A DNA stretch of 64,000 bases from contig NW_027490177.1 of the NCBI RefSeq assembly GCF_050948175.1, forward strand, positions 868,001 to 932,000, read 5' to 3'. A program made the translations under genes and the position numbers. Origin of the DNA: Xylocopa sonorina (taxonomy: Eukaryota > Arthropoda > Insecta > Hymenoptera > Apidae). Shown in pieces: positions 1-14,204 of this stretch (positions within the stretch are counted from its first letter, which is position 1; each line of letters begins with the position of its first letter). The notes below the pieces were generated by a model. That model saw only the letters and a program-made list of their open reading frames with translations, searched no databases and was not told the DNA's origin.

Positions 1-348
1 TCATGGTAAGATACAATACGATTTGCGAAGTGTTATGTATTCCTCGGCTACACTTCAAATGAATGTAAATGCGACACTTTTTTGCAAGAAAATAGCGATT
101 GCAGATGTCTACGTATCGTAGCAGTAGAGTTCTTATGATTCTTAAAACGCGATATCGCATCTCATTTCTATGTTTCATGGTAAGATATAATATGATTTGC
201 GAAGTGTTATGTATTCCTCGTCTACACTTCAAATGAATGTAAATGCGACACTTCCTTGCAAGGAAATAGCGTTTGCAGATGTCTACGTATCGTAGCAGTA
301 GAGATCTTATGATTCTTAAAACGCGATATCGCATCTCATTTCTATGTT

Positions 349-3300
349 TCATGGTAAGATATAATATTCATTGCGAAGTGTTATGCATTCCTCGTCTATA
401 CTTCAAATGAATGTGAATGCGACACTTCCTCGCTAGGAAATAGCGTTTGCAGATGTCTACGTATCGTAGCAATAGATTCCTAATGCTTCCTAAAGCGCGA
501 TATCGCATCTCATTTCTATGTTTCATGATAAGATATAATATGATTTGCGAAGTGTCATGCATTCCTCGTCTACACTTCAAATGAATGTAAATGCCACACT
601 TCCTTGCTAGGAAATAGCGTCTTCAGATTTCTAGGTATCGTAGCAATAGAGTTCTAATGCTTCTTAAAACGCGATATTGCATCTCATTTCTGTTTCATGG
701 TAAGATGTAATATGATTTGCGAAGTGTTATTAATTCCTCCTCTACACTTCAAATGAATGTAAATGCGACACTTCCTTGCAAGAAAATAGCGATTGCAGAT
801 GTCTACATATCGTAGCAATAGAATTCTAGTGCTTCTTAAAACGCGTTATCGCATCTCATTTCTATGTTTCATGATAAGATATAATATGATTTGCGAAGTG
901 TCATGCATTCCTCGTCTACACTTCAAATGAATGTAAATGCCACACCTCCTTGCTAGGAAATAGCGTCTTCAGATTTCTAGGCATCGTAGCAATAGAGTTC
1001 TAATGCTTCTTAAAACGCGATATTGCATCTCATTTCTGTTTCATGGTAAGATGTAATATGATTTGCGAAGTGTTATTAATTCCTCCTCTACACTTCAAAT
1101 GAATGTAAATGCGACACTTCCTTGCAAGGAAATAGCGTTTGCAGATGTGTACATATCGTAGCAATAGAATTCTAGAGCTTCTTAAAACGCGTTATCGCAT
1201 CTCATTTCTATGTTTCATGATAAGATATAATATGATTTGCGAAGTGTCATGTATTCCTCGTCTACACTTCAAATGAATGTAAATGCGACACTTCCTTGCT
1301 AGGAAATAGCGTCTGCAGATGTCTAGGTATCGTAGCAATAGAGTTCTAATGCTTCTTAAAACGCGATATCGCATCTCATTTCTACGTTTCATGGTTAGAT
1401 GTAATATGATTTGCGAAGTGTTATGTATTCCTCCTCTACACTTCAAATGAATGTAACTGCGACACTTCCTTGCAAGGAAATAGCGTTTGCAAATGTCTAC
1501 CTATCGTAGCAGTAGTGTTCTAATGCTTCTTAAAACGCGATATCGCATCTCATTTCTATGTTTCATGGAAAGATATAACATGATTTTCGAAGTGTTATGT
1601 ATTCCTAGTCTACTCTTCAAATGAATGTGAATGCGATACTTCCTCGCTAGGAAATAGCGTTTGCAGATGTCTACGTATCGTAGCAGTAGCTTTCTAGTGC
1701 TTCTTAAAACGCGATATCGCATCTCATTTCTATGTTTCATGGTAAGATATAATATGATTTGCGAAGTGTTATGTATTCCTCGTCTACACATCAAATGAAT
1801 GTAAATGCGACACTTCCTTGCAAGGAAATAGCGTTTGCAGATGTCTGCGTATCGTAGCAATAGAGTTCTTATGATTCTTAAAACGCGATATCGCCTCTCA
1901 TTTCTATGTTTCATGGTAAGATATTATATGATTTGCGAAGTGTTATGTATTCCTCGTCTACACATCAACTGAATGTAAATGCGACACTTCCTCGCAAGGA
2001 AATAGCGTTTGCAAATGTCTACCTATCGTAGCAGTAGTGTTCTAATGCTTCTTAGAACGCGATATCGCATCTCATTTCTATGTTTCATGGTAAGATATAA
2101 TATGATTTGCGAAGTGTTATGCATTCCTCGTCTACGATTCAAATGAATGTAAATGCGACACTTCCTTGCAAGGAAATAGCGTTTGCAGATGTCTACGTAT
2201 CGCAGCAATAGAGTTCTTATGATTCTTAAAACGCTATATCGCACCTCATTTCTATGTTTCATGGTAAGGTATAACATGATTTGCGAAGTGTTACGTATTC
2301 ATCGTCTACACTTCAAATGAATGTGAATGCGATACTTCCTCGCTAGGAAATAGCGTTTGCAGATGTCTACGTATCGTAGCAATAGCTTTCTAGTGCTTCT
2401 TAAAACGCGATATCGCATCCAATTGCTATGTTTCATGGTAAGATATAATATGATTTGCGAAGTGTTATGTATTCCTTGTCTACACCTCAAATGAATGTAA
2501 ATGCGACACTTCCTTGCAAGAAAATAGCGTTTGCAGATGTCTATGTATCGAAGCAATAGATTTCAAATGCTTCTTAAAACGAGATATTGCATCTCATATC
2601 TATGTTTCATGATAAGATATAATATTCTTTGCGAAGTGTTATGCATTCCTCGTCTACGATTCAAATGAATGTAAATGCGACTCTTCCTTGCAAGGAAATA
2701 GCGTTTGCAAATGTCTACCTATCGTAGCAGTAGTGTTCTAATGCTTCTTAGAACGCGATGTCGCATCTCATTTCTATGTTTCATGGTAAGATATAATATG
2801 ATTTGCGAAGTGTTATGTATTCCTCGTCTACACATCAAATGAATGTAAATGCGACACTTCCTTGCAAGGAAATAGCGTTTGCAGATGTCTACGTATCGTA
2901 GCAATATAGTTCTTATGATTCTTAAAACGCGATATCGCATCACATTTCTATGTTTCATGGTAAAATATAATATGATTTGCGGAGTGTTATGTATTCCTCG
3001 TCTACACTTCAAATGAATGTGAATGCGACACTTCCTCGCTAGGAAATAGTGTTTGCAGATATCTACGTATCGTAGCAGTAGAGTTCTAATGCTTCTTAAA
3101 ACGCGATATCACATCTCATTTCTATGTTTCATGGTAAGATATAATATGATTTGCGAAGTGTTATGTATTCCACGTCTACACTTCAAATGAATATAAATGC
3201 GACACTTCCTTGCAAGGATATAGCGTTTGCAAATGTCTACCTATCGTAGCAATAGTGTTCTAATGCTTCTTAGAACGCGATGTCGCATCTCATTTCTATG

Positions 3301-3430
3301 TTTCATGGTAAGATATAATATGATTTGCGAAGTGTTATGTGTTCCTCGTCTACACATCAAATGAATGTAAATGCGACACTTCCTTGCAAGGAAATAGCGT
3401 TTGCAGATGTCTACGTATCGTAGCAATAGA
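349..3430. repeat. HOR block A, first copy of a 3302-bp duplication
   Basis: About 3.08 kb here recurs at 3651-6732 with a constant shift of 3302 bp, which is 17 units of 174 plus 2 units of 172. I spotted only two substitutions by eye, near 2183 and 2213, so identity is far higher than between neighbouring monomers. Bases 1-348 do not match 3303-3650 well, which puts the left edge of the duplicated segment near 349. The right edge is near 3430, where this copy changes to a gagatattgc-type monomer. Confidence 0.9.
523..1040. repeat. Pair of 172-bp monomers (523-694 and 869-1040)
   Basis: Each has lost 2 bp (tttctgtttcatgg in place of tttctatgtttcatgg) and is followed by gtaagatgtaat. They are separated by one normal monomer and are duplicated at 3825-4342. 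Confidence 0.92.
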
Positions 3431-5324
3431 GTTCTAATGCTTCTTAAAACGAGATATTGCATCTCATATCTGTGTTTGATGATAAGATATAATATTCATT
3501 GAGAAGTGTTGTGCATTCCTTGTCTACGATTCAAATGAATGTAAATGCGACACTTCCTTGCAAGGAAATAGCGTTTGCAGATGTCTACGTATCGTAGCAA
3601 TAGAGTTCAAATGTTTCTTAAAACGCGATATCGCATCTCATATCTATGTTTCATGATAAGATATAATATTCATTGCGAAGTGTTATGCATTCCTCGTCTA
3701 TACTTCAAATGAATGTGAATGCGACACTTCCTCGCTAGGAAATAGCGTTTGCAGATGTCTACGTATCGTAGCAATAGATTCCTAATGCTTCCTAAAGCGC
3801 GATATCGCATCTCATTTCTATGTTTCATGATAAGATATAATATGATTTGCGAAGTGTCATGCATTCCTCGTCTACACTTCAAATGAATGTAAATGCCACA
3901 CTTCCTTGCTAGGAAATAGCGTCTTCAGATTTCTAGGTATCGTAGCAATAGAGTTCTAATGCTTCTTAAAACGCGATATTGCATCTCATTTCTGTTTCAT
4001 GGTAAGATGTAATATGATTTGCGAAGTGTTATTAATTCCTCCTCTACACTTCAAATGAATGTAAATGCGACACTTCCTTGCAAGAAAATAGCGATTGCAG
4101 ATGTCTACATATCGTAGCAATAGAATTCTAGTGCTTCTTAAAACGCGTTATCGCATCTCATTTCTATGTTTCATGATAAGATATAATATGATTTGCGAAG
4201 TGTCATGCATTCCTCGTCTACACTTCAAATGAATGTAAATGCCACACCTCCTTGCTAGGAAATAGCGTCTTCAGATTTCTAGGCATCGTAGCAATAGAGT
4301 TCTAATGCTTCTTAAAACGCGATATTGCATCTCATTTCTGTTTCATGGTAAGATGTAATATGATTTGCGAAGTGTTATTAATTCCTCCTCTACACTTCAA
4401 ATGAATGTAAATGCGACACTTCCTTGCAAGGAAATAGCGTTTGCAGATGTGTACATATCGTAGCAATAGAATTCTAGAGCTTCTTAAAACGCGTTATCGC
4501 ATCTCATTTCTATGTTTCATGATAAGATATAATATGATTTGCGAAGTGTCATGTATTCCTCGTCTACACTTCAAATGAATGTAAATGCGACACTTCCTTG
4601 CTAGGAAATAGCGTCTGCAGATGTCTAGGTATCGTAGCAATAGAGTTCTAATGCTTCTTAAAACGCGATATCGCATCTCATTTCTACGTTTCATGGTTAG
4701 ATGTAATATGATTTGCGAAGTGTTATGTATTCCTCCTCTACACTTCAAATGAATGTAACTGCGACACTTCCTTGCAAGGAAATAGCGTTTGCAAATGTCT
4801 ACCTATCGTAGCAGTAGTGTTCTAATGCTTCTTAAAACGCGATATCGCATCTCATTTCTATGTTTCATGGAAAGATATAACATGATTTTCGAAGTGTTAT
4901 GTATTCCTAGTCTACTCTTCAAATGAATGTGAATGCGATACTTCCTCGCTAGGAAATAGCGTTTGCAGATGTCTACGTATCGTAGCAGTAGCTTTCTAGT
5001 GCTTCTTAAAACGCGATATCGCATCTCATTTCTATGTTTCATGGTAAGATATAATATGATTTGCGAAGTGTTATGTATTCCTCGTCTACACATCAAATGA
5101 ATGTAAATGCGACACTTCCTTGCAAGGAAATAGCGTTTGCAGATGTCTGCGTATCGTAGCAATAGAGTTCTTATGATTCTTAAAACGCGATATCGCCTCT
5201 CATTTCTATGTTTCATGGTAAGATATTATATGATTTGCGAAGTGTTATGTATTCCTCGTCTACACATCAACTGAATGTAAATGCGACACTTCCTCGCAAG
5301 GAAATAGCGTTTGCAAATGTCTAC
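2023..5324. repeat. HOR-A copy, 19 monomers (3302 bp)
   Basis: This copy begins with the same diagnostic monomer as 5325, 8805 and 11589 (cttagaacgcgatatcgc following cagtagtgttc). It contains the pair of 172-bp monomers at 3825-4342. Its later half, from about 3651, repeats 349-2022. Confidence 0.85.
3825..4342. repeat. Pair of 172-bp monomers, duplicate copy
   Basis: The copies at 3825-3996 and 4171-4342 carry the same 2-bp deletion as the pair at 523-1040, at a shift of 3302 bp. Confidence 0.92.
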
Positions 5325-8300
5325 CTATCGTAGCAGTAGTGTTCTAATGCTTCTTAGAACGCGATATCGCATCTCATTTCTATGTTTCATGGTAAGATAT
5401 AATATGATTTGCGAAGTGTTATGCATTCCTCGTCTACGATTCAAATGAATGTAAATGCGACACTTCCTTGCAAGGAAATAGCGTCTGCAGATGTCTACGT
5501 ATCGTAGCAATAGAGTTCTTATGATTCTTAAAACGCTATATCGCACCTCATTTCTATGTTTCATGGTAAGGTATAACATGATTTGCGAAGTGTTACGTAT
5601 TCATCGTCTACACTTCAAATGAATGTGAATGCGATACTTCCTCGCTAGGAAATAGCGTTTGCAGATGTCTACGTATCGTAGCAATAGCTTTCTAGTGCTT
5701 CTTAAAACGCGATATCGCATCCAATTGCTATGTTTCATGGTAAGATATAATATGATTTGCGAAGTGTTATGTATTCCTTGTCTACACCTCAAATGAATGT
5801 AAATGCGACACTTCCTTGCAAGAAAATAGCGTTTGCAGATGTCTATGTATCGAAGCAATAGATTTCAAATGCTTCTTAAAACGAGATATTGCATCTCATA
5901 TCTATGTTTCATGATAAGATATAATATTCTTTGCGAAGTGTTATGCATTCCTCGTCTACGATTCAAATGAATGTAAATGCGACTCTTCCTTGCAAGGAAA
6001 TAGCGTTTGCAAATGTCTACCTATCGTAGCAGTAGTGTTCTAATGCTTCTTAGAACGCGATGTCGCATCTCATTTCTATGTTTCATGGTAAGATATAATA
6101 TGATTTGCGAAGTGTTATGTATTCCTCGTCTACACATCAAATGAATGTAAATGCGACACTTCCTTGCAAGGAAATAGCGTTTGCAGATGTCTACGTATCG
6201 TAGCAATATAGTTCTTATGATTCTTAAAACGCGATATCGCATCACATTTCTATGTTTCATGGTAAAATATAATATGATTTGCGGAGTGTTATGTATTCCT
6301 CGTCTACACTTCAAATGAATGTGAATGCGACACTTCCTCGCTAGGAAATAGTGTTTGCAGATATCTACGTATCGTAGCAGTAGAGTTCTAATGCTTCTTA
6401 AAACGCGATATCACATCTCATTTCTATGTTTCATGGTAAGATATAATATGATTTGCGAAGTGTTATGTATTCCACGTCTACACTTCAAATGAATATAAAT
6501 GCGACACTTCCTTGCAAGGATATAGCGTTTGCAAATGTCTACCTATCGTAGCAATAGTGTTCTAATGCTTCTTAGAACGCGATGTCGCATCTCATTTCTA
6601 TGTTTCATGGTAAGATATAATATGATTTGCGAAGTGTTATGTATTCCTCGTCTACACATCAAATGAATGTAAATGCGACACTTCCTTGCAAGGAAATAGC
6701 GTTTGCAGATGTCTACGTATCGTAGCAATATAGTTCTTATGATTCTTAAAACGCGATATCGCATCACATTTCTATGTTTCATGGTAAAATATAATATGAT
6801 TTGCGAAGTGTTATGTATTCCTCGTCTACACATCAACTGAATGTAAATGCGACACTTCCTTGCAAGGAAATAGCGTTTGCAGATGTCTACGTATCGTAGC
6901 AATATAGTTCTTATGATTCTTAAAACGCGATATCGCATCACATTTCTATGTTTCATGGTAAAATATAATATGATTTGCGGAGTGTTATGTATTCCTCGTC
7001 TACACTTCAAATGAATGTGAATGCGACACTTCCTCGCTAGGAAATAGTGTTTGCAGATATCTACGTATCGTAGCAGTAGAGTTCTAATGCTTCTTAAAAC
7101 GCGATATCACATCTCATTTCTATGTTTCATGGTAAGATATAATATGATTTGCGAAGTGTTATGTATTCCACGTCTACACTTCAAATGAATATAAATGCGA
7201 CACTTCCTTGCAAGGATATAGCGTTTGCAAATGTCTACCTATCGTAGCAATAGTGTTCTAATGCTTCTTAGAACGCGATGTCGCATCTCATTTCTATGTT
7301 TCATGGTAAGATATAATATGATTTGCGAAGTGTTATGTATTCCTCGTCTACACATCAAATGAATGTAAATGCGACACTTCCTTGCAAGGAAATAGCGTTT
7401 GCAGATGTCTACGTATCGTAGCAATATAGTTCTTATGATTCTTAAAACGCGATATCGCATCACATTTCTATGTTTCATGGTAAAATATAATATGATTTGC
7501 GGAGTGTTATGTATTCCTCGTCTACACTTCAAATGAATGTGAATGCGACACTTCCTCGCTAGGAAATAGTGTTTGCAGATATCTACGTATCGTAGCAGTA
7601 GAGTTCTAATGCTTCTTAAAACGCGATATCACATCTCATTTCTATGTTTCATGGTAAGATATAATATGATTTGCGAAGTGTTATGTATTCCACGTCTACA
7701 CTTCAAATGAATATAAATGCGACACTTCCTTGCAAGGATATAGCGTTTGCAAATGTCTACCTATCGTAGCAATAGTGTTCTAATGCTTCTTAGAACGCGA
7801 TGTCGCATCTCATTTCTATGTTTCATGGTAAGATATAATATGATTTGCGAAGTGTTATGTATTCCTCGTCTACACATCAAATGAATGTAAATGCGACACT
7901 TCCTTGCAAGGAAATAGCGTTTGCAGATGTCTACGTATCGTAGCAATATAGTTCTTATGATTCTTAAAACGCGATATCGCATCACATTTCTATGTTTCAT
8001 GGTAAAATATAATATGATTTGCGAAGTGTTATGTATTCCTCGTCTACACATCAACTGAATGTAAATGCGACACTTCCTTGCAAGGAAATAGCGTTTGCAG
8101 ATGTCTACGTATCGTAGCAATATAGTTCTTATGATTCTTAAAACGCGATATCGCATCACATTTCTATGTTTCATGGTAAAATATAATATGATTTGCGGAG
8201 TGTTATGTATTCCTCGTCTACACTTCAAATGAATGTGAATGCGACACTTCCTCGCTAGGAAATAGTGTTTGCAGATATCTACGTATCGTAGCAGTAGAGT

Positions 8301-8804
8301 TCTAATGCTTCTTAAAACGCGATATCACATCTCATTTCTATGTTTCATGGTAAGATATAATATGATTTGCGAAGTGTTATGTATTCCACGTCTACACTTC
8401 AAATGAATATAAATGCGACACTTCCTTGCAAGGATATAGCGTTTGCAAATGTCTACCTATCGTAGCAATAGTGTTCTAATGCTTCTTAGAACGCGATGTC
8501 GCATCTCATTTCTATGTTTCATGGTAAGATATAATATGATTTGCGAAGTGTTATGTATTCCTCGTCTACACATCAAATGAATGTAAATGCGACACTTCCT
8601 TGCAAGGAAATAGCGTTTGCAGATGTCTACGTATCGTAGCAATATAGTTCTTATGATTCTTAAAACGCGATATCGCATCACATTTCTATGTTTCATGGTA
8701 AAATATAATATGATTTGCGAAGTGTTATGTATTCCTCGTCTACACATCTACTGAATGTAAATGCGACACTTCCTCGCAAGGAAATAGCGTTTGCAAATGT
8801 CTAC
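5325..8804. repeat. HOR-A copy, 20 monomers (3480 bp)
   Basis: It shares its first six or seven monomers with 2023 onward and 8805 onward. The remainder is filled by a nested 1218-bp duplication instead of the 172-bp-containing segment found in the previous copy. The shift to the next copy is exactly 20 x 174 bp over 5325 to about 6540. Confidence 0.85.
6021..8456. repeat. Nested tandem duplication of 1218 bp (7 monomers)
   Basis: The 1218-bp unit at 6021-7238 (a 522-bp trimer plus a 696-bp tetramer) is repeated at 7239-8456 with very few differences, one of them cagtag/caatag in the first monomer. Matching with the same period continues to about 8700. Diagnostic variants carried by the unit are gcaatatag, catcacatttc, aaaatataatatg and ggatatagcg. 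The monomer count is unchanged modulo 7, as expected from unequal crossover. Confidence 0.85.
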
Positions 8805-11588
8805 CTATCGTAGCAGTAGTGTTCTAATGCTTCTTAGAACGCGATATCGCATCTCATTTCTATGTTTCATGGTAAGATATAATATGATTTGCGAAGTGTT
8901 ATGCATTCCTCGTCTACGATTCAAATGAATGTAAATGCGACACTTCCTTGCAAGGAAATAGCGTTTGCAGATGTCTACGTATCGTAGCAATAGAGTTCTT
9001 ATGATTCTTAAAACGCTATATCGCACCTCATTTCTATGTTTCATGGTAAGGTATAACATGATTTGCGAAGTGTTACGTATTCATCGTCTACACTTCAAAT
9101 GAATGTGAATGCGATACTTCCTCGCTAGGAAATAGCGTTTGCAGATGTCTACGTATCGTAGCAATAGCTTTCTAGTGCTTCTTAAAACGCGATATCGCAT
9201 CCAATTGCTATGTTTCATGGTAAGATATAATATGATTTGCGAAGTGTTATGTATTCCTTGTCTACACCTCAAATGAATGTAAATGCGACACTTCCTTGCA
9301 AGAAAATAGCGTTTGCAGATGTCTATGTATCGAAGCAATAGATTTCAAATGCTTCTTAAAACGAGATATTGCATCTCATATCTATGTTTCATGATAAGAT
9401 ATAATATTCTTTGCGAAGTGTTATGCATTCCTCGTCTACGATTCAAATGAATGTAAATGCGACTCTTCCTTGCAAGGAAATAGCGTTTGCAAATGTCTAC
9501 CTATCGTAGCAGTAGTGTTCTAATGCTTCTTAGAACGCGATGTCGCATCTCATTTCTATGTTTCATGGTAAGATATAATATGATTTGCGAAGTGTTATGT
9601 ATTCCTCGTCTACACATCTAATGAATGTAAATGCGACACTTCCTTGCAAGGAAATAGCGTTTGCAGATGTCTACGTATCGTAGCAATATAGTTCTTATGA
9701 TTCTTAAAACGCGATATCGCATCACATTTCTATGTTTCATGGTAAAATATAATATGATTTGCGGAGTGTTATGTATTCCTCGTCTACACTTCAAATGAAT
9801 GTGAATGCGACACTTCCTCGCTAGGAAATAGTGTTTGCAGATATCTACGCATCGTAGCAGTAGAGTTCTAATGCTTCTTAAAACGCGATATCACATCTCA
9901 TTTCTATGTTTCATGGTAAGATATAATATGATTTGCGAAGTGTTATGTATTCCACGTCTACACTTCAAATGAATATAAATGCGACACTTCCTTGCAAGGA
10001 TATAGCGTTTGCAAATGTCTACCTATCGTAGCAATAGTGTTCTAATGCTTCTTAGAACGCGATGTCGCATCTCATTTCTATGTTTCATGGTAAGATATAA
10101 TATGATTTGCGAAGTGTTATGTATTCCTCGTCTACACATCAAATGAATGTAAATGCGACACTTCCTTGCAAGGAAATAGCGTTTGCAGATGTCTACGTAT
10201 CGTAGCAATATAGTTCTTATGATTCTTAAAACGCGATATCGCATCACATTTCTATGTTTCATGGTAAAATATAATATGATTTGCGGAGTGTTATGTATTC
10301 CTCGTCTACACTTCAAATGAATGTGAATGCGACACTTCCTCGCTAGGAAATAGTGTTTGCAGATATCTACGTATCGTAGCAGTAGAGTTCTAATGCTTCT
10401 TAAAACGCGATATCACATCTCATTTCTATGTTTCATGGTAAGATATAATATGATTTGCGAAGTGTTATGTATTCCACGTCTACACTTCAAATGAATATAA
10501 ATGCGACACTTCCTTGCAAGGATATAGCGTTTGCAAATGTCTACCTATCGTAGCAATAGTGTTCTAATGCTTCTTAGAACGCGATGTCGCATCTCATTTC
10601 TATGTTTCATGGTAAGATATAATATGATTTGCGAAGTGTTATGTATTCCTCGTCTACACATCAAATGAATGTAAATGCGACACTTCCTTGCAAGGAAATA
10701 GCGTTTGCAGATGTCTACGTATCGTAGCAATATAGTTCTTATGATTCTTAAAACGCGATATCGCATCACATTTCTATGTTTCATGGTAAAATATAATATG
10801 ATTTGCGAAGTGTTATGTATTCCTCGTCTACACATCAACTGAATGTAAATGCGACACTTCCTTGCAAGGAAATAGCGTTTGCAGATGTCTACGTATCGTA
10901 GCAATATAGTTCTTATGATTCTTAAAACGCGATATCGCATCACATTTCTATGTTTCATGGTAAAATATAATATGATTTGCGGAGTGTTATGTATTCCTCG
11001 TCTACACTTCAAATGAATGTGAATGCGACACTTCCTCGCTAGGAAATAGTGTTTGCAGATATCTACGTATCGTAGCAGTAGAGTTCTAATGCTTCTTAAA
11101 ACGCGATATCACATCTCATTTCTATGTTTCATGGTAAGATATAATATGATTTGCGAAGTGTTATGTATTCCACGTCTACACTTCAAATGAATATAAATGC
11201 GACACTTCCTTGCAAGGATATAGCGTTTGCAAATGTCTACCTATCGTAGCAATAGTGTTCTAATGCTTCTTAGAACGCGATGTCGCATCTCATTTCTATG
11301 TTTCATGGTAAGATATAATATGATTTGCGAAGTGTTATGTATTCCTCGTCTACACATCAAATGAATGTAAATGCGACACTTCCTTGCAAGGAAATAGCGT
11401 TTGCAGATGTCTACGTATCGTAGCAATATAGTTCTTATGATTCTTAAAACGCGATATCGCATCACATTTCTATGTTTCATGGTAAAATATAATATGATTT
11501 GCGAAGTGTTATGTATTCCTCGTCTACACATCTACTGAATGTAAATGCGACACTTCCTCGCAAGGAAATAGCGTTTGCAAATGTCTAC
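8805..11588. repeat. HOR-A copy, 16 monomers (2784 bp)
   Basis: It has the same starting monomer as 5325 and 11589. From about 7239 onward, the 5325-8804 copy maps to this copy with a shift of exactly 2784 bp (for example 7239 to 10023, 7761 to 10545, 8457 to 11241). It therefore differs from the 20-monomer copy by four monomers. A private variant (acatcta) lies near 9617. Confidence 0.85.
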
Positions 11589-12830
11589 CTATCGTAGCAG
11601 TAGTGTTCTAATGCTTCTTAGAACGCGATATCGCATCTCATTTCTATGTTTCATGGTAAGATATAATATGATTTGCGAAGTGTTATGCATTCCTCGTCTA
11701 CGATTCAAATGAATGTAAATGCGACACTTCCTTGCAAGGAAATAGCGTTTGCAGATGTCTACGTATCGTAGCAATAGAGTTCTTATGATTCTTAAAACGC
11801 TATATCGCACCTCATTTCTATGTTTCATGGTAAGGTATAACATGATTTGCGAAGTGTTACGTATTCATCGTCTACACTTCAAATGAATGTGAATGCGATA
11901 CTTCCTCGCTAGGAAATAGCGTTTGCAGATGTCTACGTATCGTAGCAATAGCTTTCTAGTGCTTCTTAAAACGCGATATCGCATCCAATTGCTATGTTTC
12001 ATGGTAAGATATAATATGATTTGCGAAGTGTTATGTATTCCTTGTCTACACCTCAAATGAATGTAAATGCGACACTTCCTTGCAAGAAAATAGCGTTTGC
12101 AGATGTCTATGTATCGAAGCAATAGATTTCAAATGCTTCTTAAAACGAGATATTGCATCTCATATCTATGTTTCATGATAAGATATAATATTCTTTGCGA
12201 AGTGTTATGCATTCCTCGTCTACGATTCAAATGAATGTAAATGCGACTCTTCCTTGCAAGGAAATAGCGTTTGCAAATGTCTACCTATCGTAGCAGTAGT
12301 GTTCTAATGCTTCTTAGAACGCGATGTCGCATCTCATTTCTATGTTTCATGGTAAGATATAATATGATTTGCGAAGTGTTATGTATTCCTCGTCTACACA
12401 TCAAATGAATGTAAATGCGACACTTCCTTGCAAGGAAATAGCGTTTGCAGATGTCTACGTATCGTAGCAATATAGTTCTTATGATTCTTAAAACGCGATA
12501 TCGCATCACATTTCTATGTTTCATGGTAAAATATAATATGATTTGCGGAGTGTTATGTATTCCTCGTCTACACTTCAAATGAATGTGAATGCGACACTTC
12601 CTCGCTAGGAAATAGTGTTTGCAGATATCTACGTATCGTAGCAGTAGAGTTCTAATGCTTCTTAAAACGCGATATCACATCTCATTTCTATGTTTCATGG
12701 TAAGATATAATATGATTTGCGAAGTGTTATGTATTCCACGTCTACACTTCAAATGAATATAAATGCGACACTTCCTTGCAAGGATATAGCGTTTGCAAAT
12801 GTCTACCTATCGTAGCAATAGTGTTCTAAT
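11589..12830. repeat. HOR-A, last partial copy and right edge
   Basis: It matches 8805 onward with a shift of 2784 bp until about 12830. After tagtgttctaatg the sequence changes to heterogeneous monomers (tttcttaaaacg in place of cttcttagaacg), and the A-specific variants stop. This is the right edge of HOR block A. Confidence 0.8.
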
Positions 12831-13390
12831 GTTTCTTAAAACGCGATATCGCATCTCATTTCTATGTTTCATGGTAAGATATAATATGATTTGCGAAGTG
12901 TTATATATTCCTCGTCTACATATCAAATGAATGTAAATGCGACACTACCTTGCAAGGAAATAGCGTTTGCAGATGTCTACGTATCGTAGCAATAGAGTTC
13001 TTATGATCCTTAAAACGTGATATCGCATCTCATTTCTATGTTTCATGGTAAGGTATAATATGATTTGCGAAGTGTTATATATCCGTCGTCTACGCTTCAA
13101 ATGAATGTAAATGCGACACTTTCTTGCAAGGAAATAGCGTTTGCTGAGGTCTACGTATCGTAGCAATGGATTTCTGCTGCATCTTAAAACGCGATATCGC
13201 ATCTCATTTTTATGTTTCATGGTAAGATATAATATGATTTGCGAAGTGTTATGTATTCCTTGTCTACACCTCAAATGAATGTAAATGCGACACTTCCTTG
13301 CAAGAAAATAGCGTTTGCAGATGTCTACGTATCGAAGCAATAGATTTCAAATGCTTCTTAGAACGAGATATTGCATCTCATATCTATGTT

Positions 13391-13562
13391 TCATGATAAG
13401 ATATAATATTCATTGCGAAGTGTTATGCATTCCTCGTCTACGATTCAAATGAAAGTAAATGCGACACTTCCTTGCAAGGAAATAGCGATTGCAGATGTCT
13501 ACGTATCGTAGCAATAGATTTCTTATGATTCTTAAAACGCGATATCGCAACTCATTTCTGTT
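13391..13562. repeat. 172-bp monomer
   Basis: It has the same 2-bp deletion (tttctgtttc) and is followed by gtaaggtataat and by atatccgacg. That context resembles the HOR-D landmark monomer, so this may be a relative of it. Confidence 0.9.
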
Positions 13563-14204
13563 TCATGGTAAGGTATAATATGATTTGCGAAGTGTTATAT
13601 ATCCGACGTCTACACTTCAAATGAATGTAAATGCGACACTTTCTCTCAAGGAAATAGCGTTTGCTGATGCCTACGTATCGTAGCAATGGATTTCTGCTGC
13701 ATCTTAAAACGCGATATCGCATCTCATTTCTATGTTTCATGGTAAGATATAATATGATTTGCGATGTGTTATGTATTCCTCGCCTACACATCAACTGAAT
13801 GTAAATGCGACACTTCCTTGCAAGGAAATAGCGTTTGCAGATGTCTACGTATCGTAGCAATAGAGTTCTTATGATACTTAAAACGCGATATCGCATCTCA
13901 TTTCTACGTTTCATGGTAAGATATTATATGATTTGCGAAGTGTCATGTATTCCTCGTTTACACTTCAAATGAATGTAAATGCGACACTTCCTTTCAAGGA
14001 AATAGCGATTGCAGATGTCTACGTATCGTAGCAATAGAGTTCATATGATTCTTAAAACGCGATATCGCATCACATTTCTATGTTTCATGGTAAGATATAA
14101 TATGATTTGCGAAGTGTTATGTATTCCTCGTCCACACATCAAATGAATGTAATTGCGACACTTCCTTGCAAGGAAATAGCGTTTGCAGATGTCTACGTAT
14201 CGTA

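Noticed and set aside
1..348. A possible array edge or unique flank at the window start
   Set aside because: The first two monomers are ordinary satellite with a few private substitutions (gatacaatacg, ctcggctac). The window edge cuts the array.
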